The notes beneath the pieces were generated by a model, which saw only the letters and a program-made list of their open reading frames with translations, searched no databases and had not been told where the DNA came from. A stretch of 5,632 bases of DNA from Candidatus Heimdallarchaeota archaeon (GTDB lineage: Archaea > Asgardarchaeota > Heimdallarchaeia > Heimdallarchaeales > Heimdallarchaeaceae): assembly GCA_016839875.1 (NCBI GenBank), contig JAEOTK010000082.1, positions 1 to 5,632 on the forward strand, written 5' to 3'. The position numbers and the translations under genes are program-made. This document shows positions 4,831 to 5,632 of this stretch, piece after piece (position 1 is the stretch's first letter; each line of letters starts with the position of its first letter).

Positions 4831-5193
4831 AAATCCACAGTTTGCACAGAAGGTAGAATCCTTATCAAGTCGTCTTTTACATTTCTTGCAGAAATTTACA
4901 ATAAGAGATGGATTATCATCAGGTTGTATCTCAAAAGCTCTTGAAGTTTGTTCTCTTCTGCGTAATTTGTTAGTATGATAGTTTTGAATTCTGTTATCAA
5001 TCTTCGAAACACCTTTAGAATAGTCTGTTCGAACGAAGAACATAAGAGCAAACATGATTAGAACTGTTATTCCTGCAACAATATAGAAAGTGGTCATTTC
5101 TGGGAATAGAAAATAGTAAGCTAGCACAACTAGTACAATCATTAGGAACCAAGTGAAACTTCCTATTCTGAATTTTCTAGGAGTGGAGCTCAT
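4819..5193 (-). CDS. Two-TM membrane protein with C-terminal zinc ribbon
   Basis: This 124-aa product has a short basic N-terminus and two hydrophobic segments (about 12-30 and 34-54) that form a tight hairpin. A basic linker follows (60-88, rich in K and R, including NKLRRREQTSR). The C-terminal treble-clef-like zinc ribbon has C102-x-x-C105 and C116-x-x-C119 in FCKKCKRRL...FCANCGFEV, matching the zinc_ribbon/DZR pattern. With the hairpin membrane anchor, both the basic linker and the ribbon would face the cytoplasm. Many archaea carry small membrane proteins ending in such a ribbon; specific functions are mostly unknown and none is claimed. It lies 46 bases downstream of the partial gene at the right edge and has its own TATA-like box, so it may be transcribed alone or with that gene. 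Confidence 0.8.
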   Translation of the reverse strand: MSSTPRKFRIGSFTWFLMIVLVVLAYYFLFPEMTTFYIVAGITVLIMFALMFFVRTDYSKGVSKIDNRIQNYHTNKLRRREQTSRAFEIQPDDNPSLIVNFCKKCKRRLDKDSTFCANCGFEVK

Positions 5194-5220
5194 CTCTAAA
5201 TATCCTATTCTTGGACTATT

Positions 5221-5230
5221 ATAATTATAT
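5221..5230 (-). promoter_or_regulatory. TATA-like box of the zinc-ribbon gene
   Basis: ATATAATTAT on the minus strand is centred about 32 bases upstream of ATG 5193, within the 46-base gap after the preceding gene's stop. This suggests an independent start of transcription with a very short leader. Confidence 0.5.
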
Positions 5231-5239
5231 TGTTTTAAT

Positions 5240-5632
5240 TCAAATATTATCTGAATTATCTAATTCAGGTTCAAGAAATTCAAATTCTAATATCTTCAAT
5301 TGGTCTAAATGAAAAGGGAATGCTTCAGGTAATCTTGGTATATTCTTTCTCCAATCTTTCTCGTATGTTATCCAAGAGTTGAAATCCAGAGGATTAAAGG
5401 GTTTATCAAATCTCAAAGGCTTTTCAACTTCCTCTCCTCCGATAATAGAGTCAATTTGATCTCTGAATTTTTCATAGTAAAATTGTTCAGATTCAGTTAG
5501 TATCATCAGCTGTTTAGCATCATTAAATTCATCATCAGATTTGAGTAAGAAAACTTCTGCACGAGGGATATTATTCCTGTGCAATTGGAAAAGTGCTAAC
5601 ATCGTATAGCCATAAATTGGAACAAATCTATT
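5240..5632 (-). CDS. C-terminal part of a protein of unknown function, TPR-like at its visible start (5'-partial)
   Basis: The frame is open from the right edge of the window to a TGA at 5242-5240. That gives 130 visible residues; the true start lies outside. An internal ATG at 5602 exists, but the 10 codons upstream of it (NRFVPIYGYT) continue the same helix pattern, so I treat the gene as cut. Visible residues 6-31 (YGYTMLALFQLHRNNIPRAEVFLLKS) follow the A-x-x-x-L-A-x-x-x-x-x-x-x-N-x-x-x-A-E-x-x-L spacing of a tetratricopeptide-type helix pair. The remainder is acidic and rich in aromatics (FYYEKFRD, then a proline/aromatic section FNPLDFNSWITYEKDWRKN, ending EFEFLEPELDNSDN). No catalytic motif or membrane segment is seen. 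I do not recognise the protein; the TPR reading is based on a single repeat and is tentative. Confidence 0.7.
   Translation of the reverse strand, partial: NRFVPIYGYTMLALFQLHRNNIPRAEVFLLKSDDEFNDAKQLMILTESEQFYYEKFRDQIDSIIGGEEVEKPLRFDKPFNPLDFNSWITYEKDWRKNIPRLPEAFPFHLDQLKILEFEFLEPELDNSDNI

Noticed and set aside
4787..4978. Plus-strand frame of 63 codons overlapping the gtrA end and the zinc-ribbon gene
   Set aside because: It spans the convergent gene junction and is antisense to the CxxC motifs of the real protein.

Overview
The window looks archaeal. The strongest evidence is a complete stand-alone Taw1 (archaeal TYW1), the radical-SAM enzyme that builds the tricyclic wyosine base of tRNA-Phe. 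In addition, most genes have a TATA-like box centred about 25-35 bases upstream of the start codon with a short or absent leader, some starts carry archaeal GGTGATC-type ribosome sites, and gene ends carry U-rich terminators. The DNA is AT-rich, and the gene set (HEAT-repeat protein, SpoIIAA/STAS-like protein, membrane zinc ribbon) would suit an Asgard-type or related uncultivated archaeon. That lineage guess is inference and cannot be settled from this window.

Layout. Bases 1-634 (+) hold the C-terminal, target-recognition-like part of an N6-adenine DNA methyltransferase or type IIG enzyme, probably cut by the window edge and followed by a clear hairpin terminator. A 244-base spacer follows. 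Next is a small ribbon-helix-helix (CopG/Arc-type) regulator on the minus strand (879-1082). Upstream of it lie about 440 bases with no convincing gene; bases 1201-1500 are only about 20% G+C by hand count. This left third (RM piece, lone RHH regulator, AT-rich spacer) reads like an accessory stretch.

From 1522 to 4138 three minus-strand genes lie in series with gaps of 58-78 bases: a SpoIIAA/STAS-like protein, taw1 and a HEAT-repeat protein with an unrecognised C-terminal half. Each appears to have its own TATA box and a T-run terminator, so they look like neighbouring single-gene units rather than one tight operon. From a 143-base divergent promoter region a plus-strand GtrA-family membrane protein is read. 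It meets, stop codon against stop codon with no base between, a minus-strand protein with two membrane segments and a C-terminal CxxC-CxxC zinc ribbon. At the right edge is the 3' part of a minus-strand gene of unknown function whose first visible residues resemble a TPR-type helix pair.

How the genes work together: taw1 is a housekeeping tRNA-modification gene, and GtrA proteins typically help move polyprenyl-linked sugars across the membrane. No shared pathway links the genes here. I see no CRISPR array, tRNA, rRNA, transposase or obvious defence operon. The points most worth a second look are the RM C-terminal piece, the lone RHH gene with a 28-base operator-like repeat, the unassigned C-terminal half of the HEAT protein, and the zero-gap convergent gene pair.
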